NCBI GenBank assembly: GCA_003533785.1
Contig: DQCR01000031.1
Span: forward strand, 1-64,000
DNA: 64,000 bases
Direction of reading: 5' to 3'
DNA from: Flavobacteriaceae bacterium
GTDB taxonomy: Bacteria > Bacteroidota > Bacteroidia > Flavobacteriales > Flavobacteriaceae
Below are positions 1 to 8,074 of this stretch, piece after piece (within the stretch, counting starts at the first letter, position 1; each line of letters starts with the position of its first letter). The position numbers and the translations under genes are program-made. The notes beneath the pieces were generated by a model, which saw only the letters and a list, made by a program, of their open reading frames with translations, made no database searches and was not told the origin of the DNA.

Positions 1-234
1 TTGCGCCTAAAAGGGATACAATTGGCCGTGATCCTAATTGAGAATCGAAGAGAAGGAAAAATCAAAATGTCTTTCCGCTCCAAGGGAGAATTCCCAGCCC
101 ATACTTTTGCAGAAACTTTCTTTCGCGGAGGAGGACACAAAAATGCTGCTGGTGGGGTTTCTTTCGATACTATGGAAACTACTCAAGACCGCTTGGTTGC
201 CGCCATACAAGAATGGAAAAATCACTTTGAATGA
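1..234 (+). CDS. DHH/DHHA1-family phosphoesterase (NrnA-like), C-terminal end only
   Basis: This is the 3' end of a gene that starts before the window, so the first codon shown is not a start. The 77 visible residues carry the DHHA1 signature, a FRGGGHKNAAGG stretch near residues 41-52, which binds substrate in DHH-family enzymes. Members of this type (NrnA, bifunctional oligoribonuclease/PAP phosphatase) degrade very short RNA oligomers and dephosphorylate pAp in the cytoplasm. The stop overlaps the gldI start in an ATGA, so the two are translationally coupled; a DHH phosphoesterase next to gldI is usual in flavobacteria as far as I know. The catalytic DHH domain lies outside the window, so the exact substrate cannot be judged. 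Confidence 0.85.
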   Translation: MRLKGIQLAVILIENRREGKIKMSFRSKGEFPAHTFAETFFRGGGHKNAAGGVSFDTMETTQDRLVAAIQEWKNHFE

Positions 235-776
235 AATTCCCTACTTTGATACTCTTACTGTTGGCGGGGCTTCTCGGTGCCTGTCAAGAACCAAACCCGC
301 GCAGGCCGATCAATAAAAAGCAACAATTGTTTTTAAATCAATCCGCCCAGCGAAATAAAGCTCGCATTGCTGTTGAACAAGAGCTTTTCGAGCAAATTCG
401 AAAAGCGGAACCCGAGATGGTTTATCAAAATTCTAATAAAGGTTTCTGGTATGCCATGGTCGAAAAGGCAAATGTCACTACCCCCCTACCGCAAAAAGGG
501 CAGGAAGTAGTTCTTTCTTATCGCATTGAAGATTTGAACAAAAATGTTCTTTATGATGAAAAAAGCTTGGGTAATGTCCACTTTCTAGTCGATCAAGAAG
601 ACTATTTACCAGCGCTCCGCGAAGCAGCCAAAGTACTTCGAGTAGGCCAAAAAGCTGTTTTTTTATTTCCCTCTTATTTGTGTTATGGATATCAAGGTGA
701 TTTCGAAAAAATTGGTAGCAATCAACCCCTACGATTTACCATAAAATTATTATCATTAACAAAAATTACATCATGA
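231..776 (+). CDS. gldI: Gliding motility-associated peptidyl-prolyl isomerase GldI (FKBP lipoprotein)
   Basis: The 181-residue product has a lipoprotein signal with lipobox LGAC (Cys18), so it is probably anchored in an envelope membrane facing the periplasm. After a basic, helical linker comes an FKBP-type peptidyl-prolyl isomerase domain (about residues 85-178; VLSYRIED at the front, FLFPSYLCYGYQGD and LRFTIKLLSL at the end). GldI is one of the lipoproteins needed for flavobacterial gliding and type IX secretion, presumably folding other envelope proteins. It overlaps the preceding DHH gene and the following PPIase gene by ATGA on both sides, giving a three-gene coupled unit. Assignment to GldI rests on size, lipobox, FKBP domain and this context; motility itself cannot be inferred from one gene. 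Confidence 0.9.
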   Translation: MKFPTLILLLLAGLLGACQEPNPRRPINKKQQLFLNQSAQRNKARIAVEQELFEQIRKAEPEMVYQNSNKGFWYAMVEKANVTTPLPQKGQEVVLSYRIEDLNKNVLYDEKSLGNVHFLVDQEDYLPALREAAKVLRVGQKAVFLFPSYLCYGYQGDFEKIGSNQPLRFTIKLLSLTKITS

Positions 777-1861
777 GAAAAACCTCATTCATTTTTATCT
801 TTGCAATTGTATCGTTTTTCGTGGTTGGCTGTAGTTCCAACTACCCCAATCTTGAAGAAGGAATTTATGCCGAAATAGAAACGAATCGCGGTACTATTCT
901 TCTGCAGTTGGAAATGGAAAAAACCCCGATGACGGTAGCTAACTTTGTTGCCTTGGCAGAAGGAGAACACCCGGAAGCGAGCGAAAACTTTCTAAATAAG
1001 CGTTATTACGATGGGTTGCTATTTCACCGTGTCATTCCAGATTTTATGATTCAAGGAGGCGACCCCACTGCGACCGGTTCTGGAGGGCCAGGATATCGTT
1101 TCCCCGATGAAATAACGGATCTTTCTCATTCGGGACCGGGGATTCTTTCAATGGCCAATGCAGGACCAGAGACCAATGGAAGCCAATTCTTTATTACCCA
1201 CAAGGCTACACCTTGGTTGGATGGAAAACATACGGTGTTTGGTAAAGTCCGCGAAGGCCAAGCCGTGGTCGACAGCATTGCCACAAACGACACTATCAAA
1301 AGACTCAATATTATCCGTAAAGGGAAAATGGCCAAGGGATTTGACGCCCCCGCCGTCTATGCCGAAGTTCTTCGTGTAAAACAAGAAGAATTAGAATTGG
1401 TCGCTGAGAAAAGAGCTGAAATCAATCAACAAACCGTAGCAAAATTTGAAGTCCAAAGAGCCAAAGCTGAAAAAACAAAATCAGGTTTGCAGTATCTGAT
1501 AACTGAAAAAGGAAGTGGCCCTAAAGTGACATCCAGTTACCAAGGAATCGTAGACTATGCGGTTTATTTTGAAGACGGTCGCTTGTTGGAAACGAGTAAA
1601 ATGGAAACAGCCAAAGCGCTTGACTTACTTGATAATGCCCGTGCTGCCGCTGGAGGATACCAACCCATCCCTGTGAATGTTTCTGATACTGGACAAATGA
1701 TTGTTGGATTTAAAGAAGGACTGCGTAAACTCCGTCAAGGAGACAAAGCAACTCTCTTTTTACCTTTTGACATTGCTTATGGTGATCGGGGATCAAGAGG
1801 GATCCCACCCAAATCCAATCTTATTTTTGAAATTGAAGTGGTTGAAGTCCTGAAAGACTAA
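773..1861 (+). CDS. Cyclophilin-FKBP fusion peptidyl-prolyl isomerase, lipoprotein
   Basis: The 362-residue protein has a lipoprotein signal with VVGC (Cys20). Residues about 30-200 form a cyclophilin domain with the expected active-site strings: FHRVIPDFMIQGG, then NGSQFFIT and the tryptophan in PWLDGKHTVFG. A charged helical linker (about 200-235, rich in E and K) leads to a C-terminal FKBP domain (about 240-362; GFKEGLRKLRQGDKA and PFDIAYGDRG). Both halves are proline isomerases, so it is a double-headed periplasmic folding catalyst. The start overlaps gldI by ATGA, which suggests co-production with GldI. Cyclophilin residues look intact; the FKBP half has an insertion between its first strands (TAKALDLLDNARAAAGGY) and may be less active. 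Confidence 0.9.
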   Translation: MRKTSFIFIFAIVSFFVVGCSSNYPNLEEGIYAEIETNRGTILLQLEMEKTPMTVANFVALAEGEHPEASENFLNKRYYDGLLFHRVIPDFMIQGGDPTATGSGGPGYRFPDEITDLSHSGPGILSMANAGPETNGSQFFITHKATPWLDGKHTVFGKVREGQAVVDSIATNDTIKRLNIIRKGKMAKGFDAPAVYAEVLRVKQEELELVAEKRAEINQQTVAKFEVQRAKAEKTKSGLQYLITEKGSGPKVTSSYQGIVDYAVYFEDGRLLETSKMETAKALDLLDNARAAAGGYQPIPVNVSDTGQMIVGFKEGLRKLRQGDKATLFLPFDIAYGDRGSRGIPPKSNLIFEIEVVEVLKD

Positions 1862-1867
1862 ATACCC

Positions 1868-2881
1868 ATGAGACATACAACCACTGCGATACTGGTTCTT
1901 TCTTGGATCCCGCAGTGGCTTTTTTTGTGGTGGTGTCAACAACACCCCGAGTGGGTAGATCGCTACTACACCCAAGGATTATATCCCTGGTGGCAATTCT
2001 TCCGAACTTATTTTGTAGAACGCTTGGTCTTTTCATTTGGTGATTTATGCTACTTGGGGTTGTTCTTGGGTGCATTGTTCTTTATCTATTCGAAAGGAAA
2101 ATCTCTTTTTTTAAAACCTTGGGAGTACTTCTTTCAGAGCTTAGGAATTTTAGCGCTTATCCATTTGTTCTTTCAATTGAGTTGGGGGCTTAATTACCAC
2201 CAAAGCAGCATGGCGTCTCAACAAAACATTACACTAGAGTACAGTGAACAGGCTTTAGTGGAAACGATTGACACGCTACTTTTTCGAATCAATAGTTTGC
2301 ACAACAGCTTAAGTAAGTCGGACAGTGTAACTGTAGACTTTCCACTAGAAAAAGAAGACTATCTTCGGCTTTTGGATGCTCCTTCCACCAAAACCTCACT
2401 ATGGAGCCTACCACTAAGCTATATGGGTTATGCTGGTTACCTCAACCCTTTTACCGGAGAAGCACAAGTAAACGGCAGACTTCCTACTCTATCTTTCATC
2501 CTCACAGCAGCCCATGAAAAAGCGCATCAACAAGGAATAGCTGCTGAAGAAGAAGCAAATTTTCATGCTTTTACAACCACCTATAAGCACCCAAATTCTT
2601 ACATCCGCTATGCGGCTTTTAGCTTTGCTTTAAGGTATTGTTGGAGTACGCTTCATCAACTCCACCCCAAAAGAGCCGAAATCTATAAACAAAACCTACA
2701 CCCTGGCATCATAAAAGAATACCAACAGCAACAGGACTTCTGGAAGGCCTATCAAAACCCCCTCCAACCTTTGGTGAATAAAATTTATGATCGGTTTTTA
2801 AAAGCCAACGGTCAAGCAGCCGGAAGAAAATCCTACAGTCAAGTGGTAGCCCTTTTGGTTGCCAATCGTCAAAAACTCTAA
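1868..2881 (+). CDS. DUF3810 membrane protein with HExxH motif
   Basis: The 337-residue protein has three hydrophobic segments near its N-terminus (about 8-24, 58-76 and 88-108) followed by a soluble part. It matches the DUF3810 family of Bacteroidota and Firmicutes in length and layout. Residues 216-220 read HEKAH, a zincin HExxH motif, and an acidic run EEEAN follows at 227-231, where a third metal ligand would be expected in gluzincin-like peptidases. The soluble domain starts with a conserved-looking LPLSYMGYAGYLNPFTGEAQ region. This suggests a membrane-anchored metallopeptidase, but no substrate is known. It starts 6 nt after the PPIase gene and is probably in the same operon. Confidence 0.8.
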   Translation: MRHTTTAILVLSWIPQWLFLWWCQQHPEWVDRYYTQGLYPWWQFFRTYFVERLVFSFGDLCYLGLFLGALFFIYSKGKSLFLKPWEYFFQSLGILALIHLFFQLSWGLNYHQSSMASQQNITLEYSEQALVETIDTLLFRINSLHNSLSKSDSVTVDFPLEKEDYLRLLDAPSTKTSLWSLPLSYMGYAGYLNPFTGEAQVNGRLPTLSFILTAAHEKAHQQGIAAEEEANFHAFTTTYKHPNSYIRYAAFSFALRYCWSTLHQLHPKRAEIYKQNLHPGIIKEYQQQQDFWKAYQNPLQPLVNKIYDRFLKANGQAAGRKSYSQVVALLVANRQKL

Positions 2882-2932
2882 AGAGCTCTATTAGATAAAG
2901 ATTATTACCTTTATTTTTTGAAAAATTCATAT

Positions 2933-5902
2933 ATGAAAAATTATCTATTAGGTGTCTTTCTAATGATGAGCCTAAGTGTTGTGGGTCAAACCTATTACCC
3001 CACCAATTTGGGAACCAAGACAAAAGAAAGTCATTTTCAGGCTTTTACTGAGCTTACTTTACATCCTCAACCGGGAGAAACTATTGAAAATGGGACTTTA
3101 TTGATTCGGGATGGAAAAGTGGTGGCTGCTGGTAGTCAAGTAAAAATTCCTGAGAATTCGGTAGTTCGTTCCCTTCCTGGTCAACACGTATATGCTTCGT
3201 TTATTGACTTATACACTAGCTTTGGAATAGATGAAATTGATCCCAAAACGACTCGGGGTCGAAGCACTCAATATAAAGCCAACCAAGAAGGGGGCTATTG
3301 GAATGATCATATCCTTGGCGACTACCAAGCCATTTCAGATTATTCTTACAACGAAAAAGAAGCAAAAATTTATCGCGAAGCTGGTTTTGGTATTGTGAAT
3401 ACCCATAGAGAAGACGGAATACATCGAGGCACAGGAGTCCTTGTAGCACTCACAGATGAAAAGTCGGAAAACGATCGAATACTTCTTTCACAATCCGCTG
3501 CTTATTATTCGTTTAGTAAAAGCAAACAATCCAACCAATCCTATCCCAGTTCTGTGATGGGAGCCATGGCCTTACATCGTCAAGTATATCATGACGCCAA
3601 TTGGTATAGAACTGGAAACAGTCCAACCAAAGATTTAGACTTGGAAGCGGTATTGAATCAAAGGTCGCTACCGAAAATTTTTGAAGCCAACAATAAATTA
3701 AATGTGCTCCGCGCTGCAAAAGTTAGCACCGATCTTAAAGAGAATTGGATCATTAAAGCGAGTGGTCAGGAATTCGAACATCTAAACAGTTTGAAAAGCT
3801 ATGGCAATAGTTTGATTTTACCATTGAATTTTCCCAAGCCGTATGATGTTAGCGATCCAGCCCTTTTAGAAAAAATCACCTTAGGACAAATGCGCGATTG
3901 GAATCAAGCTCCTACCAATCCTGCCAAGGTGGCAGCCGCTAAAATTCCATTTGCTATCACTATGGATGGAGCAGACAGTCCCGATACTTTTATTGAAAAC
4001 CTACGTCGCGCTGTGGCTTATGGATTGTCAGAAAAACAAGCGCTTGCTTCACTAACCACAGTTCCTGCCAAATTGATCGGACAAAGTGAGTCTTTAGGGA
4101 TAATTAAACCCAAAGCATGGGCTAACTTTATCATCACTTCAGGGCCTTTTTTTGAACTGGATTCCAAAATTTTGGACCATTATGTCAAAGGGAACCGTCA
4201 CCGTATCAATGACGCTAAGCAGTTGGATTTGGATGGAACCTATACTCTTCAATTGGATACTCATGCTTTGGAACTAGAACTTGAAAACAGTACCCAGGAA
4301 GAAGAAATTGAACTCACCGTAATGGAGGGAGAAGTGGAATGGGAAAATACCATCAAATACGAAGATGGACAACTGAATATAACTTTAAGTAATGCCGAAG
4401 GTCTGTCTGCAATACTCGAAGCCAAGGTAAAGCAACCCGGTATGTTAAAAGGAACAGGAATTGGTTTTGTTGGAGACCCCATACAGTGGAACGCCTCGCT
4501 TAAAGAAGAGGAAAATAAAGAACGCTTTTTGGTCTTCAAACCAGCCACTACTTCCTATCCCAATAATGGATTTGGATTTAAAAAAAGACCGCAGCAAGTC
4601 CGTATATTATTTAAAAACGCAACCGTTTGGACCAATGAAGTAGAAGGTGTTTTGTCCAATGCTGATGTTCTGATTGGCAATGGGAAAATCATTGCCGTGG
4701 GAACCAATCTCAGCGATACAACAGCAACTGTGATCGATGCCACTGGAAAACATATCACGAGTGGTATCATTGATGAACACTCACATATTGCCGCCTCCAG
4801 CATTAATGAGGGGGGTCACAATTCTTCTGCTGAAGTGACTATAGAGGATGTTGTAGACCCAGACGACATCGATATTTATCGTAATCTTGCAGGAGGAGTA
4901 ACGACCATCCAGATTCTACACGGCTCTGCCAATCCTATTGGGGGACGGTCTGCAATAATCAAATTAAAGTGGGGCGAAACAGCTGAAAATATGTTATTTC
5001 CCAATGCAGATCCCTTTATCAAATTTGCCTTGGGAGAAAATGTGAAACAATCCAACTGGGGCAGTTACAATCGTTTCCCTCAAACCCGAATGGGCGTGGA
5101 ACAAGTATTTGTGGATTATTTCCAACGGGCTAAAGAATACGGAACAGAATGGACACAATACAATCAATTATCAGCTCGTCAGAAAAGATACACAACCCAA
5201 CCGCGCTACGATATAGAAATGGAAACCCTCTGGGAAATTTTAAGAGGTGATCGTTTTATCTCATGCCATTCCTATGTTCAAAGTGAAATCAATATGCTGA
5301 TGAAAGTCGCGGAACGTTTTGGTATTCGAATCAACACCTTCACTCATATTCTAGAGGGCTATAAAGTGGCTGATAAAATGGCAACTCATGGGGCTGCGGG
5401 GTCTACCTTCTCCGATTGGTGGGCCTATAAATATGAAGTAAAAGATGCGATTCCCTACAATGGAGCAATTATGCACCGTGCGGGAGTCAATGTAGCTTTC
5501 AACTCCGATGATTCAGAAATGTCTCGACGCTTAAATCAAGAAGCTGCAAAAGCAATCAAATACGGTGGAATTTCTGAAGAAGATGCCTGGAAATTTGTAA
5601 CCCTAAATCCAGCTAAAATGCTACACTTAGACGATCGTATCGGAAGTCTTAAAGCCGGAAAACATGCCGATCTGGTTCTTTGGACCGATCATCCCATGTC
5701 TGTTTATACAAAAGCAGAAAAAACACTAGTAGATGGAATTGTCTATTATGATGCGGAACGCGCCAAAACACAACTGGAAAAAATCGCTGAAGAAAAGAAA
5801 GAACTGATTGCCCAAATGGTTCAAGCTGCTAACAATGGTATGACCACACAAGCACCGATGAATCCACAGAAAAGAGAATTCCACTGTGAAACCCTTGACT
5901 AA
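2933..5902 (+). CDS. Exported two-domain amidohydrolase-family protein
   Basis: The start is the ATG at 2933, which gives a clean signal peptide (hydrophobic residues to about 18, then VVGQ); the in-frame TTG at 2918 adds only five residues. The product is 989 residues, about twice a normal amidohydrolase. The first half (about 25-450) has the fold signature but lost its metal ligands: where HxH is expected there is SFIDLYTSFG. The second half (about 560-960) looks catalytic: DEHSHI supplies HxH, with later histidines in SCHSYV and FTHILEG and an aspartate in FNSDDSE. It is likely a periplasmic imidazolonepropionase/dipeptidase-like hydrolase of unknown substrate. It is followed after 9 nt by a second family member. 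A TAccTTTA box at 2906-2913 could be its promoter. Confidence 0.85.
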   Translation: MKNYLLGVFLMMSLSVVGQTYYPTNLGTKTKESHFQAFTELTLHPQPGETIENGTLLIRDGKVVAAGSQVKIPENSVVRSLPGQHVYASFIDLYTSFGIDEIDPKTTRGRSTQYKANQEGGYWNDHILGDYQAISDYSYNEKEAKIYREAGFGIVNTHREDGIHRGTGVLVALTDEKSENDRILLSQSAAYYSFSKSKQSNQSYPSSVMGAMALHRQVYHDANWYRTGNSPTKDLDLEAVLNQRSLPKIFEANNKLNVLRAAKVSTDLKENWIIKASGQEFEHLNSLKSYGNSLILPLNFPKPYDVSDPALLEKITLGQMRDWNQAPTNPAKVAAAKIPFAITMDGADSPDTFIENLRRAVAYGLSEKQALASLTTVPAKLIGQSESLGIIKPKAWANFIITSGPFFELDSKILDHYVKGNRHRINDAKQLDLDGTYTLQLDTHALELELENSTQEEEIELTVMEGEVEWENTIKYEDGQLNITLSNAEGLSAILEAKVKQPGMLKGTGIGFVGDPIQWNASLKEEENKERFLVFKPATTSYPNNGFGFKKRPQQVRILFKNATVWTNEVEGVLSNADVLIGNGKIIAVGTNLSDTTATVIDATGKHITSGIIDEHSHIAASSINEGGHNSSAEVTIEDVVDPDDIDIYRNLAGGVTTIQILHGSANPIGGRSAIIKLKWGETAENMLFPNADPFIKFALGENVKQSNWGSYNRFPQTRMGVEQVFVDYFQRAKEYGTEWTQYNQLSARQKRYTTQPRYDIEMETLWEILRGDRFISCHSYVQSEINMLMKVAERFGIRINTFTHILEGYKVADKMATHGAAGSTFSDWWAYKYEVKDAIPYNGAIMHRAGVNVAFNSDDSEMSRRLNQEAAKAIKYGGISEEDAWKFVTLNPAKMLHLDDRIGSLKAGKHADLVLWTDHPMSVYTKAEKTLVDGIVYYDAERAKTQLEKIAEEKKELIAQMVQAANNGMTTQAPMNPQKREFHCETLD

Positions 5903-5911
5903 AAAATTACA

Positions 5912-7192
5912 ATGAAAAAAATCATATTATTAAGCCTGTTAGTGCCCTGTTTGATTCAAGCTCAACAAACTCCTGCTCCACCTCAAAACGAATCGATACT
6001 AATCAAAGGTGTTACTGCTCACATCGGTAACGGAGTTGTGATCGAAAACGCCGCAATCGGTTTTGACAATGGAGTGATCACTTATGTAGGTGCTACAGGG
6101 TCTGCTCCCTCAGGCTATGACCAGACTATTGAAAGCGACGGACAACACGCCTATCCGGGGTTTATTGGAATGAATACCACCTTAGGCCTTGTAGAAATTG
6201 ATGCTGTTCGTGCGACGGATGATGAAGACGAACTTGGAGAAATGCTGCCCCATATTAGAGCTGCTATTGCTTACAATGCTGAGTCTCAAGTGGTAGAAAG
6301 CGTCCGCCCCAATGGAGTATTAATGGCTCAAGTAGCCCCACGAGGAGGCCGTATCTCCGGAAGCTCTTCGGTTATGCAACTTGATGCTTGGAATTGGGAA
6401 GATGCCTTGATGAAAGCCGATGAAGGAATTCATCTGCATTGGCCCAATCCCTTTTATCGTGGCCGTTGGTGGTTGGGTGAAGATCCTACTCTCAAACGAA
6501 ATGATTCATACACCAAAGAAGTACAATCCATAGCAGATTATATGACCAAAGCTAAAGCCCATAGGGAAAAGCAAAATCCAAAACACCTTCCATATACCGC
6601 CATGAGCGGATTATTTGATGGAAGCAAAAGCCTCTATGTGCATGCCGACTACGGCGAACAAATTGAAGAAAGTATCGATCAACTAATGGGATGGGGTGTC
6701 AAAAAGATTGTCCTTGTGGGAGCACACGAAGCCCCGAAACAATTAGACCTGCTAAAACAACATGACATTCCAGTGATAATACCTAGGCCTCATCGGCTTC
6801 CGTACAATGAGGATGAAGCACTGAAAAGTACCTTTACGCTTGGAACAAAACTCGTAGAGGCAGGTATTACTGTTGCCATTGAAATGAGCGGTCGCATGGA
6901 ACGAATGAATACTCGAAACTTACCTTTCTATGCTGGGAGTTTTGCTGCCTACGGGGTACCTTACGAAAAAGCCGTTGCCTTACTCACCTCTAATCCCGCT
7001 AAAATATTGGGATTGGAAAATGAGATAGGAACTCTTGAAGCAGGCAAAAGAGCCACCTTTTTCCTTTCCAAAGGAGATGCGCTGGACATGCGAACCAATA
7101 TTTTGAGCCATGCGTATATTGATGGCAGGGCTATTAGTTTAGAGAGCCATCAGACCGAATTGTACCAGCGCTACAGCGAAAAAGTAAATTGA
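5912..7192 (+). CDS. Exported amidohydrolase-like protein, probably non-catalytic
   Basis: The 426-residue protein has a signal peptide (MKKIILLSLLVPCLIQAQ) and amidohydrolase architecture: an N-terminal composite beta domain (ILIKGVTAHIGNG), a barrel, and the C-terminal NPAKILGLENEIGTLEAGK return strand. The strand-1 HxH metal motif is absent; the equivalent place reads AYPGFIGMNTTLGLVEID, which resembles the degenerate first half of the upstream protein. I therefore infer a partner or scaffold for the 989-residue enzyme rather than an active hydrolase. Spacing is 9 nt, so the two are one operon, closed by the terminator at 7225-7253. Confidence 0.8.
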   Translation: MKKIILLSLLVPCLIQAQQTPAPPQNESILIKGVTAHIGNGVVIENAAIGFDNGVITYVGATGSAPSGYDQTIESDGQHAYPGFIGMNTTLGLVEIDAVRATDDEDELGEMLPHIRAAIAYNAESQVVESVRPNGVLMAQVAPRGGRISGSSSVMQLDAWNWEDALMKADEGIHLHWPNPFYRGRWWLGEDPTLKRNDSYTKEVQSIADYMTKAKAHREKQNPKHLPYTAMSGLFDGSKSLYVHADYGEQIEESIDQLMGWGVKKIVLVGAHEAPKQLDLLKQHDIPVIIPRPHRLPYNEDEALKSTFTLGTKLVEAGITVAIEMSGRMERMNTRNLPFYAGSFAAYGVPYEKAVALLTSNPAKILGLENEIGTLEAGKRATFFLSKGDALDMRTNILSHAYIDGRAISLESHQTELYQRYSEKVN

Positions 7193-7224
7193 CTGGAAAT
7201 TCCAATACAAAAAAATCAACAAAA

Positions 7225-7253
7225 GGGGCGTGTCAAACACGCTCCTTTTTTTT
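7225..7253 (+). terminator. Rho-independent terminator after the amidohydrolase operon
   Basis: A 9-bp stem (ggggcgtgt / acacgctcc with one G-T pair) and a 3-nt loop are followed by eight T residues. It lies 32 nt after the amidohydrolase stop and just before the RNA methyltransferase gene, separating the two transcription units. Confidence 0.85.
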
Positions 7254-7267
7254 AGATCTTTACCAAA

Positions 7268-8038
7268 ATGATGGAAGTAAAAAAGATACAAAGCCGTCAA
7301 AACGAGGCATATAAAAAGTTGGCTCGACTCTTTCAAAGACCGAGAGAACGCAAAAAAACAGATAGTTTTGTCGTTGAGGGGCGACGAGAAATTGAACGCG
7401 CTTTGGTCAATGGGTATGAAAGAATGCAATGTTGGTTTCGAGAAGAATCTGTCCAACCCATCAGTGATAAATGCGCTGTTTTTGAACTGAAAAAAGAACT
7501 TTTTGATGCACTCAGTCAACGCAGTGGAAACGAGAATGAAATAGCTGTTTTCAAAACACGGCATTGGAGGCTTGAGAATCTAGACTTAACACCAAAATCA
7601 AAAATACTGGTCGCTGAAGCCCCAGAAAAACCAGGAAACATTGGTGCTCTTATGCGAACAGCTGCTGGGGCGGGGATGGATGCTGTTTTCATTGCCAACC
7701 CCAAAACGGACTTATATAATCCCCAAAGCATTCGCAACAGTTTAGGAGGCATTTTTTCAATTCCAGTAGTATTGGATTCTTCAGAAAAAATGATTGCCTA
7801 TTTAAAGAATCATTCTTTTTTTATAGCCGCAGCAGTTTTGAATAACAACAGCATAAATTACACGGACTGTGAGTACAAGGCACCCTGGGCTATTGTAGTT
7901 GGAACCGAGGCTGAAGGCCTGCAGGCACAGTGGCTAGAGGTGGCAGATGCCTGTATTAGCATTCCCATGCAACCTCCCATTGACTCGCTTAACGTGTCCG
8001 TTGCTGCAGGAATTTTAATCTACAGCGCATTGGAATAG
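7268..8038 (+). CDS. TrmH/SpoU-family RNA 2'-O-methyltransferase
   Basis: The 256-residue cytoplasmic protein has the two parts of this family: an N-terminal substrate-binding domain (about 1-100, FVVEGRREIERAL) and a C-terminal knotted SPOUT domain. The three SPOUT motifs are visible: EAPEKPGNIGALMRTAAGAG (with the NIGA..R core), WAIVVGTEAEGL, and IPMQPPIDSLNVSVAAGI. The enzyme methylates a ribose 2'-OH in rRNA or tRNA using S-adenosylmethionine; the exact nucleotide cannot be told from sequence. Two ATGs in tandem (7268 and 7271) are possible starts. It stands alone after a terminator. Confidence 0.9.
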   Translation: MMEVKKIQSRQNEAYKKLARLFQRPRERKKTDSFVVEGRREIERALVNGYERMQCWFREESVQPISDKCAVFELKKELFDALSQRSGNENEIAVFKTRHWRLENLDLTPKSKILVAEAPEKPGNIGALMRTAAGAGMDAVFIANPKTDLYNPQSIRNSLGGIFSIPVVLDSSEKMIAYLKNHSFFIAAAVLNNNSINYTDCEYKAPWAIVVGTEAEGLQAQWLEVADACISIPMQPPIDSLNVSVAAGILIYSALE

Positions 8039-8074
8039 CAAGGATTTGACACGAAATTGGTACCTTAGTGTAGG

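Noticed and set aside
2918..2932. TTG upstream start for the large amidohydrolase
   Set aside because: It adds five polar residues before a perfect signal peptide that begins at the ATG 2933.
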